DNA of 56,592 bases. Source: Mycetohabitans rhizoxinica HKI 454 (lineage in GTDB: Bacteria; Pseudomonadota; Gammaproteobacteria; Burkholderiales; Burkholderiaceae). Position numbers and translations under genes: made by a program. The notes beneath the pieces are model-generated. The model was not told the origin of the DNA and made no database searches. It was given only the letters and a program-made list of their open reading frames with translations. Where the stretch lies: contig NC_014722.1 of NCBI RefSeq assembly GCF_000198775.1, forward strand, positions 2,698,718-2,755,309, read 5' to 3'. Below are positions 26,668-36,337 of the stretch, piece by piece. Numbering within the stretch: the stretch's first letter is position 1; every line of letters begins with the position of its first letter.

Positions 26668-29112
26668 TTACGCTACCTTTGTCTGCGCTGTTGCCGCTAT
26701 TGCTTTTGTATGCGCTGTGTTCTTCGCCGCTGCCGCGGACCGTGGCGTGCGCGCGCCGCTTGAAGGGTCCGGTGCATCGACGCCGTCGGCCAATTGCAGG
26801 AACAAGATCGATATCTGCGCGCCGGCCACGCCTCCCTCTGCCGGCTTCGTGCGATTGCGGATGTCGATACGCGCACCATGCTCGTCGATGATCTTCTTCA
26901 CCGTAGCAAGCCCGAGACCTGTCCCCTTGGCCTTGGTCGTGACATAGGGCTCAAACGCGCGTGTCAGGATACGCGCAGGAAAGCCCGGACCATTGTCCGA
27001 TACTGCAAGCCGGACCGCGACACGCGATTGCCCTTGCGCATCGGATTCGCCGTATTCTACTGTCCTGGTCTCGAGCAAGATATACGGGCTCGAAACATCT
27101 GCGACCGCATCCAGCGCGTTCTGCAACAGGTTGTGCACGACCTGCCGAAGTTGCGTCGGATCGCCCTTGATCTCCGGCAATGCCGACAGCTCCACCTTTA
27201 ACGGACCCTTGCCGTCCTCGATCCCATACAGCGTCAACACTTCGGTGACTAGCTCGTTCAATTGTAAGTTCACGAGTACCGCCGGCGGTGTGCGCGCGTA
27301 TTCGCGGAAATCGTCAACCATGCGCTTCATGGCGGCGACCTGATTGACGATCGTCGTCGCGCCGCGCTTCAAAAAGCCCGCGTCTTCCGGCGCGAGCTTG
27401 TCGCTCAGCTTCATCTGCAGCCGTTCGGCCGACAACTGGATCGGCGTGAGCGGATTCTTGATCTCGTGCGCAAGCCGCCGAGCAACTTCGCCCCACGCAA
27501 TCGAGCGCTGCGCCGAGATCAAGTCGGAGATATCGTCGAACACCACCACATAGCCCGCGGGACCCATCTGCGGCGCATGCGTCAGGCCGGGCTGCGCGAG
27601 GCGGCTGCCGCGCACGAGCAACGTCAGCGGGTCGCTCTCACCGGGTACCTCGATCGCGAACTGCTGTTGCCAATGCCCCGGGTCAGGCGGCAGGCCTTGT
27701 TCAGGGGAACGCGCCGCATCGCGTTCAGCAAACGCCTTGCGGATCATCGCGCCGAACGCGGCCAACACGCAGATCTGCTCCAGGGGCACACCAAGCAGGG
27801 CATCAAAAGGTTGCCGGAAAATCCGCTCCGCGCCGCGATTCGCCGTGGTCAAGCGGAACTGGTGATCGAATACGAACACCCCTGCCGTCAGGTTCGCAAG
27901 GATACTTTCCAGATACGCCTTCGAATGCTCAAGCGCGATCTGGTTGCGCTCGACCGCGGCGCGTGCATCGGAGAGCTGGCGCGTCATTGCGTTGAACGAC
28001 TGAGTCAGGAAGCCCAGTTCGTCGTTCGTCTTGATCTCGCGCTTGGGCGTGTAATCCCCGCGCGCCACCTCCTTGGTGCCCTGGGCCAGCAGGAACAGCG
28101 GACGCGCCAACTGGTTGCCCAACGCCAGCGCCAGCATCATCGCGGTAAATGTCGCGAGAAACAACGCAAGCGTTAGCGTACCGATATACATCTTGCGCAG
28201 GCCGGTCCTGCCCAGTGCCTTCTCCTGATATTCGCGGTACGCGCGCTGCACTGCGTCGGCATTGTGCGCCAGCGACGACGGCACCGGCTGCGCGAGTTGC
28301 AGAAAGCGCTCGCTCGGTTGCAACGCACTCGTGTCCGTGCTCGGGATACGGACCACCACGCGCAGCCGCAATACGTCCTTGGCAGTGGCATGCGCACCCG
28401 CGCCGCTATTGTCGACCTCGCCCTCCACGGCCGCATAGCCACGCTCGCGCGCCTGGCCGAGCATCAGCGGCGTGGGTAGGTCATCCGGCACAAGCGCCGC
28501 AAAATTGGACGACGCTTGCGCGATGACGCGCATCTCGCCGGTCGCGCCAGATACGCTGCGCGCCGGCTCGACAATCGTCGCATCATGCACACCGAACTGG
28601 TCGCGCAGCCGCAGCAACGTCAGCGTGATGTTGGACGGATCGGTATTGGCAAGCTGGTCTGCCATCAGCCGACCTTTATTCTGCAGGTCTGACAATGACG
28701 CATCGAGCATGCCGCGCCCTAGATTCAGACCGGAGGTCAGCGCTGTCTCGATGTTGATGTCAAACCACGATTCGATGCTGCGCGACACGAACTGCAGCGA
28801 CACCAGGTAGATGATACCGCCCGGCAGCACACCGACCAGCGCAAAGAACACCGCCAGCTTGGCGAGCAGCCGCGTGCCGAAACGCCCCTGCCTGAGCCGG
28901 CTGACGATGATCCACACTAATCCCCCAACGATCAGCATGAAGATCAACGCGACGACGAAGTTCGCCGTGTATAGCCACGAATAATAGCGGTCGAAGAACT
29001 CGGTGTTCGCGCTGGCGAGCGCCAGCAACCCCAACAGCAGCAGCGCGGTCAGCACGAACGTGCCGATCAGCAGCCTAACCAACAGGCTCTTCAATCTCAC
29101 GCTATTTGCCAT
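26668..29112 (-). CDS. NtrY-like sensor histidine kinase
   Basis: An 814-residue membrane kinase. Membrane segments near residues 12-33, 45-70 and 85-108 are followed by a periplasmic region, another segment near 310-330, a HAMP domain, a PAS domain (TAGVFVFDHQFRLTTANRGAERIF), the H box (RRLAHEIKNPLTPIQLSAERL) and the ATPase motifs (NGPGFP, then KGTGLGLATVKKI). The NtrY build and the adjacent regulator suggest an envelope, nitrogen or redox signal. It overlaps DUF4390 by 11 bases. Confidence 0.92.
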   Translation of the reverse strand: MANSVRLKSLLVRLLIGTFVLTALLLLGLLALASANTEFFDRYYSWLYTANFVVALIFMLIVGGLVWIIVSRLRQGRFGTRLLAKLAVFFALVGVLPGGIIYLVSLQFVSRSIESWFDINIETALTSGLNLGRGMLDASLSDLQNKGRLMADQLANTDPSNITLTLLRLRDQFGVHDATIVEPARSVSGATGEMRVIAQASSNFAALVPDDLPTPLMLGQARERGYAAVEGEVDNSGAGAHATAKDVLRLRVVVRIPSTDTSALQPSERFLQLAQPVPSSLAHNADAVQRAYREYQEKALGRTGLRKMYIGTLTLALFLATFTAMMLALALGNQLARPLFLLAQGTKEVARGDYTPKREIKTNDELGFLTQSFNAMTRQLSDARAAVERNQIALEHSKAYLESILANLTAGVFVFDHQFRLTTANRGAERIFRQPFDALLGVPLEQICVLAAFGAMIRKAFAERDAARSPEQGLPPDPGHWQQQFAIEVPGESDPLTLLVRGSRLAQPGLTHAPQMGPAGYVVVFDDISDLISAQRSIAWGEVARRLAHEIKNPLTPIQLSAERLQMKLSDKLAPEDAGFLKRGATTIVNQVAAMKRMVDDFREYARTPPAVLVNLQLNELVTEVLTLYGIEDGKGPLKVELSALPEIKGDPTQLRQVVHNLLQNALDAVADVSSPYILLETRTVEYGESDAQGQSRVAVRLAVSDNGPGFPARILTRAFEPYVTTKAKGTGLGLATVKKIIDEHGARIDIRNRTKPAEGGVAGAQISILFLQLADGVDAPDPSSGARTPRSAAAAKNTAHTKAIAATAQTKVA

Positions 29113-29695
29113 GCTCGCTCGCCGTGAACGTGAACCGCTTCCAGTCCGAGGCCAGGTTCCAGTCGCGATTGTTGACCGCGTCGATCTGGAACGGCTTGGG
29201 CATCAGCGCGGTATCGAGCTGCATGCGTACCGATGCCGTATAGGTTTCGTCGGGCTTGACCTGCGAGCGGTCAATCACATGCCACGATGTGACATGTCGA
29301 ATCACCGCCAACGCGTCCTCTAATGTCGGAAAACCCAGTTGCAACCCGCCAGTGGACACGCGATACTCGCGCGTGAGCGGCTGGAACGACAACCTTATAC
29401 TTTGCGACACGCTAACCGGCTGCTCGTCGAACCAATACCAGCGCGCACGACTCAACTGGAACTCCGTCGTGAAGTACAGTGGGATGCCCCGGTTGACGGC
29501 GTCTTCAAGACTGCTGTTGAGTTGGAAGTCGAACCGCGCATCCAGGCTCCAGCCGCTGCCGTCGGCCTGTAACGACGCCCGCTGCACCGAGAACGTATCC
29601 GCGCGCGAGCCCGATGCGAATGTCGCGAACCAGACCGCCAGCACCAGACCGAAAACGGCGACGAGCCGTGACGAGAAAAAGCGTGATTGAGTCAC
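29102..29695 (-). CDS. DUF4390 exported protein
   Basis: A 197-residue protein with an N-terminal signal (RLVAVFGLVLAVWFATFASGSRA). The mature part is beta-rich with RGIPLYFTTEFQLSRARWYWFDE, the DUF4390 pattern. It lies between rsmB and the sensor kinase and overlaps the kinase start by 11 bases and the rsmB stop by four, so it may support signal sensing by the kinase in the envelope. That role is inferred from position only. Confidence 0.82.
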   Translation of the reverse strand: MTQSRFFSSRLVAVFGLVLAVWFATFASGSRADTFSVQRASLQADGSGWSLDARFDFQLNSSLEDAVNRGIPLYFTTEFQLSRARWYWFDEQPVSVSQSIRLSFQPLTREYRVSTGGLQLGFPTLEDALAVIRHVTSWHVIDRSQVKPDETYTASVRMQLDTALMPKPFQIDAVNNRDWNLASDWKRFTFTASEHGK

Positions 29696-31074
29696 CGTTT
29701 CTGAAAGCGCGCGTAGAAGAATCCGTCTTGGTCGAGGTCCAATCGAGCGTCACGGTGAGCATCGCAATGATCACCCGAGCGCGCCGCCGTGGGCAGGATC
29801 TGGCCCGGCGCGTCCAATCGTACCGCATCTTCGAGCGCGTGTTCAAACCATGCGGCTTGTTGCTCGCCTTCTTCCGGGAAGATCGAGCATGTCACATACA
29901 GCAATTGCCCGCCGCGCTCCAGCAGCGGCCAGAGCGCCTGCACAATGCGGCGCTGCTCGGCGACCAACGCGATGATGTCGGTGGAACGTCGCAGCCAGCG
30001 AATATCCGGGTGGCGCCGCACGATGCCCGACGCGGAGCATGGCACATCGGCCAGGATACGGTCGAATCGCCGGCCGTCGTGCCACTGGCTCGGCTCGCCC
30101 GCATCGCCGATCTGAACGCTGGCGCGCAGCTTCAACCGCGCGAGGTTCTCCTTGATGCGCGCGGCCCGCGCCGCATCACTGTCGAGCGCCACCAGTTCGA
30201 TGTCGGCGCACTCAAGAAGATGGCCGGTCTTGCCGCCGGGCGCCGCGCACGCGTCCAGCACACGCATCCGGTCGCGCACATCGAGCAGCGCGGCGGCACG
30301 CTGCGCGCCCGCATCCTGCACTGAAACCGTGCCTTGCGCAAAACCGGGCAATCGCTCGACTGGCATCGGTTCGCGCAGCGTGAGCGCGGTATCCGGGCAA
30401 GCCGAGTTGCGCAACGCGTCGATGCCGCTTGTCCGTAGCCTCTCGAGATAGGTCGCCACATCCGTCTGACGACGGTTCACCCGCAGCGTCATCGGCGCAT
30501 GCGCATTACCCACTTCAAGCAAACGCTGCGCGTCGTCGGGCCACGTGCGCTGCAGCGCGTCGATCCACCATCGGGGATAGTTCCAGCGCGTAACCGGATC
30601 AAGCATCGCTTCGGCAAGCAAGGCGGGCCGTGAACGGACCATATTGCGCAGCACGGCGTTGACCAGTCCCTTCGTATGCGCGACGTCCGCGCGGGCCGCG
30701 ATTGCATCGACCGCCTGGTTGACCACCGTGAAGTCAGGATACGCGCGTGTCGCATCGGGCTCGGCAAGCAACGCGAATGCACAGCGCAGCACATTCGCCA
30801 CGTGCTCAGCAGGCGCCCTGCGAACCAGCGTGGCCAGCCACGCGTCAGCCCGTGCCAGTTGCCGCGTCGCGCGATAGGCAAGGTCTTGAATCGCGCCGCG
30901 GGCCTGCGCCGACGCGATGCCCGCATGGACGGTGGCCAGCGCGTCCGGCAGCGCAGTCCCGGCCCGCAGCCGCGCGAGGGCGCGCGCCGCGCCGTCCAAC
31001 GCAAACGCGAGCGAATCCGGCCGCAGCGTGGCGGCGGCGCCAGAGACAGGCTGTTTCCGGGGCACGTAGCTCAC
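29692..31074 (-). CDS. rsmB: 16S rRNA m5C967 methyltransferase
   Basis: A 460-residue RsmB. An N-terminal NusB-like RNA-binding domain (residues about 25-165) precedes a SAM-dependent methyltransferase domain with LDACAAPGGKTGHLLE, the catalytic PC motif (DVPCSASGIVRRHPD) and the second catalytic Cys (YVTCSIFPEE). It methylates C967 of 16S rRNA. It starts one base before the htpX stop, a tight operon. Confidence 0.95.
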   Translation of the reverse strand: MSYVPRKQPVSGAAATLRPDSLAFALDGAARALARLRAGTALPDALATVHAGIASAQARGAIQDLAYRATRQLARADAWLATLVRRAPAEHVANVLRCAFALLAEPDATRAYPDFTVVNQAVDAIAARADVAHTKGLVNAVLRNMVRSRPALLAEAMLDPVTRWNYPRWWIDALQRTWPDDAQRLLEVGNAHAPMTLRVNRRQTDVATYLERLRTSGIDALRNSACPDTALTLREPMPVERLPGFAQGTVSVQDAGAQRAAALLDVRDRMRVLDACAAPGGKTGHLLECADIELVALDSDAARAARIKENLARLKLRASVQIGDAGEPSQWHDGRRFDRILADVPCSASGIVRRHPDIRWLRRSTDIIALVAEQRRIVQALWPLLERGGQLLYVTCSIFPEEGEQQAAWFEHALEDAVRLDAPGQILPTAARSGDHCDAHRDARLDLDQDGFFYARFQKR

Positions 31075-31932
31075 TCAGCTGTAGCGCCCCGTGCGCGCCA
31101 TCGCCATCAACCGTGCGATCCGCTCCTCGGTCGCTGGGTGGGTCGAGAACAGGTTCTGGATCGCGCCACCGGCCAGCGGGTTCATGATCATCATCTGCGC
31201 GGTCGCCGGGTGCGCCTGCGCAGCAGCGAACGGAATGCCCGCCGCATACCGATGGATTTTGTCGAGCGCTGCCGCCAACGCTTGCGGATCACCGCTGATT
31301 TGCGCGCCGCCGCGGTCTGCCTCGAACTCCCGCGAACGCGAGATTGCCATCTGGATCAGACCGGCGGCCAACGGCGCCAACAGCGCGACCGCGATACCCG
31401 CAATCGGGTTGGTCGGTCGCCCCTGCTCGTCCCGGCCGCCAAAGAACATCGCGAAGTTAGCCAGTGCGGAGATGGCTCCCGCCATCGTCGCCGAAATCGT
31501 CGAGATCAGGATGTCGCGGTGCTTAACGTGCGCAAGCTCGTGCGCCATCACGCCGCGCATCTCGCGCTCGGACAACACGCGCAGGATACCAGTGGTCGCC
31601 GCAACCGCCGCGTGCTCCGGGTTGCGGCCGGTCGCAAATGCATTCGGCTGGTCCTCGTCGATTAGGTACACGCGCGGCATCGGCAGCCCAGCGCGCGTGG
31701 CCAGTTCGCGAACCATCCGATAGAACTGTGGCGCGCTGGTTTCGTCGACCTCCTGCGCGTTGTACATCTTCAGCACCATCTGGTCCGAAAACCAGTATGA
31801 GAAGAAATTCATGGCCAGCGCGAACACCAGCGCGATCGTCATGCCGCGCGTGCCGCCGATCATGCCACCAATGACGATGAACAGCGCGGTGATCGCGGCC
31901 ATTAGTAGCGCGGTCTTGAACCAGTTAAACAT
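31075..31932 (-). CDS. htpX: Membrane protease HtpX
   Basis: A 285-residue M48 inner-membrane metalloprotease, the usual length for the family. Two N-terminal membrane segments precede the active site [12 protein letters not shown] (intact HExxH); the third ligand lies in [11 protein letters not shown]. HtpX degrades damaged membrane proteins. ATG 31932 gives the canonical [13 protein letters not shown] start. It contrasts with the degenerate M48 homologue at 2264. Confidence 0.95.
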   Translation of the reverse strand: MFNWFKTALLMAAITALFIVIGGMIGGTRGMTIALVFALAMNFFSYWFSDQMVLKMYNAQEVDETSAPQFYRMVRELATRAGLPMPRVYLIDEDQPNAFATGRNPEHAAVAATTGILRVLSEREMRGVMAHELAHVKHRDILISTISATMAGAISALANFAMFFGGRDEQGRPTNPIAGIAVALLAPLAAGLIQMAISRSREFEADRGGAQISGDPQALAAALDKIHRYAAGIPFAAAQAHPATAQMMIMNPLAGGAIQNLFSTHPATEERIARLMAMARTGRYS

Positions 31933-32015
31933 GTTAGCTACTCCGAACCCAACGACCCGTTGTAAGGAATGTGTTAGATAGGGGGTGTGCATCGAAAATT
32001 CAATGCCCGCACCCG

Positions 32016-32162
32016 TCAGCGTGTCGTCATCGCCTGCTTGATGCCGAGCCCGATGAAAGCGCTGCCCACACCGCGCTCCAGCCACTGCCTGACCCGCGCG
32101 CGCCCCGACAGCCGCTGCGTCGCGGTGCCGGCGATCCAGGCAACAACAGGACCAGGCCAGGC
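32016..32162 (-). pseudogene. C-terminal remnant of a LysE/RhtB-type exporter
   Basis: The minus strand reads [16 protein letters not shown], then [21 protein letters not shown] and a stop: the last membrane segment of LysE-family amino-acid exporters. About 48 of some 205 residues are left. As I recall, Burkholderia genomes often have a lysE-type gene in this slot between fmt and htpX. The remnant starts right after the fmt stop, so a deletion removed the first three quarters of the gene. Confidence 0.7.
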
Positions 32163-32163
32163 T

Positions 32164-33177
32164 CTATTGCGACGGTAGCGCAGCCCGTGACCGATCGTTC
32201 GGCCCTATCTCGAAGCGCTGGCCCACGCGCAGCGGAAATCCCGCCACGAATTCCCGAGCGGCAAGCCGTTTGCCCCCTGGCTTTTGCAGTTGGGTAGCGA
32301 GCAATGCGTGCTCGCCACAAGCGATCGTCACGCCGGCGCTGTCCACGGCCAGAATAGTGCCCGGCGTCAGGCCAGTTCCACCAGCGCGTACCGGCTCGGC
32401 GGCCCAGATCTTCAGTGGCGTGCCCTCCAGTATCCCATGCGCGGCCGGAAACGGATCAAAAGCGCGCACCTTGCATGCGAGCACATCGGCTGGCAAGCGC
32501 CAATCCAGCGCCGCCTCCTGCTTCGATAGCTTGTGCGCGTACGTAATACCTTCGCTTGGCTGCGGCGTCACCGGCAATGAGCCGGTACGTTCCAGCTCGC
32601 GCAGCCCGGCGACGATAAGCCGCGCGCCGGTGACAGCCAGCTTGTCATGCAGCGTGCCCGTCGTGTCCGTCGGCTCGATCGCCACGGCTTCGCGCATGAG
32701 CATCGGGCCCGTGTCCAGACCCGCGTCCATCTGCATCAACGTGACGCCCGTGACCCGGTCGCCGGCCTCAATTGCGCGGTGGATCGGCGCCGCGCCGCGC
32801 CAGCGCGGCAACAACGACGCATGGATATTGATACAACCATGCGGTGCGATATCGAGCACCGCTTGCGGCAATAGCAGCCCGTATGCCGCCACCACCATCA
32901 CGTCGTGCGGCGTGGCGTGCAACAGCGCCAACGCATCGGCCGCCTCAGTAGGATACTTGCCGTCGCATCGCAACGAGGGCGGCTGCGCGAGCGCCAACTC
33001 CCGCGCCAGCGCGAGTTGTTTCACTGGACTCGACGAGGATTTCATTCCGCGCCCCGCCGCCCGATCGGGTTGCGTCAACACGAGCGGCACCGCGAAGCCC
33101 GCGTCGTGGATCGCCTGCAGCGCGGTCGCCGCGAACGGTGGCGTACCGGCAAAGATTACGCGAAGGGTAGACGTCAT
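32164..33177 (-). CDS. fmt: Methionyl-tRNA formyltransferase
   Basis: A 337-residue Fmt, which formylates initiator Met-t[19 protein letters not shown] starts the fold; the catalytic region [23 protein letters not shown] and the C-terminal OB-like domain are complete. The last ten or so residues ([13 protein letters not shown]) look unlike the usual tail and run up to the LysE remnant, so the end may derive from the deletion there. Start ATG 33177 is preferred over 33189. It forms an operon with def. Confidence 0.94.
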   Translation of the reverse strand: MTSTLRVIFAGTPPFAATALQAIHDAGFAVPLVLTQPDRAAGRGMKSSSSPVKQLALARELALAQPPSLRCDGKYPTEAADALALLHATPHDVMVVAAYGLLLPQAVLDIAPHGCINIHASLLPRWRGAAPIHRAIEAGDRVTGVTLMQMDAGLDTGPMLMREAVAIEPTDTTGTLHDKLAVTGARLIVAGLRELERTGSLPVTPQPSEGITYAHKLSKQEAALDWRLPADVLACKVRAFDPFPAAHGILEGTPLKIWAAEPVRAGGTGLTPGTILAVDSAGVTIACGEHALLATQLQKPGGKRLAAREFVAGFPLRVGQRFEIGPNDRSRAALPSQ

Positions 33178-33211
33178 CGCGGCCGTCACATCGCGGACGT
33201 CATCGCGGCCG

Positions 33212-33715
33212 TCACCTCGCGCGCTCGAACTTCTTCATCGTCGTCTTGATCCGCATTTGCTTGAGCGGCGACAGGTATTCAACGAATACCTTGCCGAGCA
33301 AATGATCCATCTCGTGCTGGATGCAAATGGCCAACAATCCTTCACACTCCAGCTCGAACGACTCGCCGTTCTCGTTCAATGCGCGCACGCGGACCCGCTC
33401 AGCGCGTTCGACACTGTCACAGATACGTGGCACCGACAGGCACCCCTCTTCATTGATGTCGCGCTCATCGCTCGACCAGACGATCTCTGGGTTGATGAAC
33501 ACGCGCAACGCGTCGCGGGTATCCGATACATCGATGACCACGACGCGCTCGTGGACATCCACCTGCGTAGCCGCTAGCCCGACGCCGGACGCCGCATACA
33601 TCGTCTCGGCCATGTCGGCCACCAGCTTGCGGATGCGCTCGTCGACACGTTCGACGGGCTTGGCGACCTTGTGTAGGCGCTTATCGGGGTAATGCAGGAT
33701 ATTGAGCAAAGCCAT
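33212..33715 (-). CDS. def: Peptide deformylase
   Basis: A 167-residue metalloenzyme that removes the formyl group from new proteins. All three motifs are intact: [16 protein letters not shown] (metal Cys) and QHEMDHLLG (HExxH). Start ATG 33715 gives [14 protein letters not shown]. It pairs with fmt downstream and diverges from dprA. Confidence 0.96.
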   Translation of the reverse strand: MALLNILHYPDKRLHKVAKPVERVDERIRKLVADMAETMYAASGVGLAATQVDVHERVVVIDVSDTRDALRVFINPEIVWSSDERDINEEGCLSVPRICDSVERAERVRVRALNENGESFELECEGLLAICIQHEMDHLLGKVFVEYLSPLKQMRIKTTMKKFERAR

Positions 33716-33965
33716 GATCAATCAGTCCTCTCGAGCAAACTCGTATTCGCGCGCAAGCGTCGGCCAATCGGCCGAATCGCCCACCTCTTCATCTTCGGTA
33801 ATAGTCAAGTCAGGGCGCAGCGCTCTCGAATCAAGCCGCGGGCAGCATCGTGGGCGCGCAAAGGTCACTTGGCGCTTGCACTGGCGGACGCGGCGCGCGG
33901 GTCCTACGACGCGGACAGGGAACGCCGGAAACCAACCTACTGGACTGACAAAATTTTATCACGCG

Positions 33966-35591
33966 ATGAATACCACGATCCAGCCGCCGATGCTTGCGGC
34001 AGACGAACTCGCCGCCTGGTTGACGCTCGCGCACACGCCTCGCGTGTCGGCGTCGGCGGCGCTCGCGCTGCTCGCGGCATTCGGCTCGCCGCGACCTATC
34101 ATGACTGAGACGGCCGCGGGCCTGGAGCGTGTGGTCGGCGCCGTCGCCGCGCAGGCGTTGCTGCAAAGCCGCGACGCGGTGACACCGCGCGTGGAGGCAG
34201 CGCTTGCATGGGCTGCCGGGGACGCACGGCGGATCGTGCCGTTCGGCCATCCGGCGTATCCACCCGCGCTGCTGACACTGTACGATCCGCCGCCACTGCT
34301 TTACGTGCACGGCGCGATCGGCGCGCTGCACCGACCAGCGCTGGCGATCGTCGGCAGCCGCAATCCGACACCGCAAGGCAATGACAATGCGCGCTTGTTC
34401 GCGCAGGCGCTTGCGGCACAGGGTGTGTGCATCGTATCGGGACTGGCGCTGGGCATCGACGGTGCCGCGCATCGCGGCGCGCTGGATAGCGGTGGTGTGA
34501 CGGTGGCAATCACCGGCTCTGGCGCGGATGTTATCTACCCGCAACGTCACACCGGCCTGGCCGCTGAAATCGTCGAGCGTGGCGGTGCGATCCTGACTGA
34601 ATGGCCGTTAGGCGCCGCGCCGCTACGCCAGCACTTCCCGCAACGCAATCGACTCATCGCCGCGATGGTACGGGGCGTGCTCGTCGTGGAAGCCGCCCCC
34701 TATTCCGGTTCATTGATCACCGCGCGACTGGCCAACGACATCGGCCGCGATGTGTTCGCCATTCCCGGCTCCATCCATTCGCCGATGTCCCGTGGCTGTC
34801 ACCGGCTGATCAAAGACGGCGCCAAGCTGGTCGAGACACCGCACGACGTGCTAACCGAGCTTCGATTGCCGGAGCCCGGCGTCGAGACTGCCGCCGGCGC
34901 CGCCCCAGCCAGCCCGCAAGCAGCCCCATCGGCCGTCTGTGCGCCCAATGCGCCGGCAGCCCACGCGCCTGAGCCGGCGGCAATCCATCGGCCCGGGGCG
35001 GCAATCCCTGCTTCGGATACTTCGGCAACCCACACGCCGGATGTTTTGACGGCCCATACACCCGATGCATCGGCGGCCCATACATCCGATGCTTCGACAA
35101 CCGATACGGCCGGGGCTTCGACAACCCGCCCGGCCGAGCGCGCCGCCACCCGGCCAGTGCACGCTGGAACGGCCCAATCGGCTGCCGTCGCGTCAGCCGA
35201 TTGGGCCGACGCCAAGACCGCCGTACCGGCCGATCCGTTGGTGACGAGCCACCGCGCACGGCCGCGGCAGCACCACTGCGTCACACCCGGTGACGCGCGG
35301 CGCGGCACCGCTGCGGCGCGCGCCCCAACCCGACGTCACACGATCGGGCCCTGGTCGAGTGCCCGCCGCCGCCCAGCGTACCTCGCCGCTGCACGGAGCA
35401 CCCAAGCCAACCACGCCGCAGACGCAGCACGGCGCGCGACACTGGAAGCGATCGGACACGATCCCGTTACGCTTGAAACCCTGGTACAGCGTACCCATTT
35501 GGACTGCGCGACACTGCAAGCGGTATTGCTAGAACTGGAACTGGCCGGTACGATCGTTGCGCTACCAGGCGGGCGCTTTCAGCGCGCGTGA
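33966..35591 (+). CDS. dprA: DNA processing protein DprA with an expanded repeat linker
   Basis: A 541-residue DprA/Smf. The Rossmann-like core is intact (ALAIVGSRNPTPQG, SGLALGIDGAAHRGAL, GSGADVIYP, RNRLIAAMVRGVLVVEA, SLITARLANDIGRDVFAIPGS). DprA loads RecA on incoming DNA in transformation. A C-terminal winged helix (from VTLETLVQRTHLDCATL) is also present. Between them, residues about 300-470 form an Ala/Thr/Pro-rich linker with five 8-residue repeats at 35016-35135. DprA proteins usually have about 360-430 residues, so the linker is an expansion. Confidence 0.92.
   Translation: MNTTIQPPMLAADELAAWLTLAHTPRVSASAALALLAAFGSPRPIMTETAAGLERVVGAVAAQALLQSRDAVTPRVEAALAWAAGDARRIVPFGHPAYPPALLTLYDPPPLLYVHGAIGALHRPALAIVGSRNPTPQGNDNARLFAQALAAQGVCIVSGLALGIDGAAHRGALDSGGVTVAITGSGADVIYPQRHTGLAAEIVERGGAILTEWPLGAAPLRQHFPQRNRLIAAMVRGVLVVEAAPYSGSLITARLANDIGRDVFAIPGSIHSPMSRGCHRLIKDGAKLVETPHDVLTELRLPEPGVETAAGAAPASPQAAPSAVCAPNAPAAHAPEPAAIHRPGAAIPASDTSATHTPDVLTAHTPDASAAHTSDASTTDTAGASTTRPAERAATRPVHAGTAQSAAVASADWADAKTAVPADPLVTSHRARPRQHHCVTPGDARRGTAAARAPTRRHTIGPWSSARRRPAYLAAARSTQANHAADAARRATLEAIGHDPVTLETLVQRTHLDCATLQAVLLELELAGTIVALPGGRFQRA
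35016..35135 (+). repeat. Five 24-bp repeats inside dprA
   Basis: Units read DTSATHTP, DVLTAHTP, DASAAHTS, DASTTDTA and GASTTRPA. The 24-bp unit keeps the frame, so copy number can change without breaking the gene. The copies are imperfect, meaning an old or decaying array. Confidence 0.75.
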
Positions 35592-35742
35592 GCGGATTGC
35601 CGTGCCGGTCGCACGGCGACCATGCTAAAGTCCAAAATTAGATTACATCAGCAGCGGCGTGGCGCCACGGCCACACCCGCCGGGCGAGCCATGCCGGCAC
35701 GCCCACGCCGCCACGATGCGTTGCCAGGATCTCTTTTCATTC

Positions 35743-36120
35743 ATGCCTGCCCTCGACCTTGACCACGACGCCGACGTCATCACCACGCGTTTGTCATCCG
35801 CTGACACGCTGTTTGTCGCCTGCCTGTGCGCCGAATGGTGCGGCTCGTGCCGCGAATACCGGGCCGGTTTCGACGCGCTCGCAGACGCGCATCCGGAGGC
35901 ATGTTTTGTTTGGATCGACATCGAGACGCATGCCGACCGGCTCGATGACTTCGATGTGGAGAATTTTCCGACCATCCTGATCGAGGATGCTCATGCCACG
36001 CGCTTTTTCGGCACCGTACTGCCCCATCCGCAGATCGTTGCGCGGATGCTAGTGGACTTGTCCTCGCTGCCCGGCGTGGAGCGCGCGCCAAAACTACGTC
36101 CGGCGCTCGTTGACGCGTGA
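35743..36120 (+). CDS. Thioredoxin-family protein
   Basis: A protein of about 125 residues with a thioredoxin fold and redox centre CAEWCGSCREY (CGSC). It lacks a signal peptide, so it is probably cytoplasmic. It lies between dprA and topB, a position I recall for a thioredoxin-like gene in Burkholderia. An ATG at 35716 would add nine residues; the start is uncertain. Its substrates are unknown. Confidence 0.8.
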   Translation: MPALDLDHDADVITTRLSSADTLFVACLCAEWCGSCREYRAGFDALADAHPEACFVWIDIETHADRLDDFDVENFPTILIEDAHATRFFGTVLPHPQIVARMLVDLSSLPGVERAPKLRPALVDA

Positions 36121-36337
36121 GCGACGCGGCACGCAAATTGCCTATTCTCCGGCTATTGCCGCCTCGCGCCGCGCTTGCACGCAATTGTGCTGAACGCTTG
36201 CGGCCGACCTTGGCACGCGCTTATCATGCGCGGCTGAGCTGTTGCCGCAAGCCGCTTGCCGCGCTCGCGCCGCGATGCGTTTGCGGCCGATATGCTATAA
36301 AGCGTTCGATTCCGCGCATCCGTACTTTCCAATAGTC

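Noticed and set aside
26152..26947. Plus-strand frames opposite the response regulator and kinase
   Set aside because: They mirror strong minus-strand genes and show no family motif.
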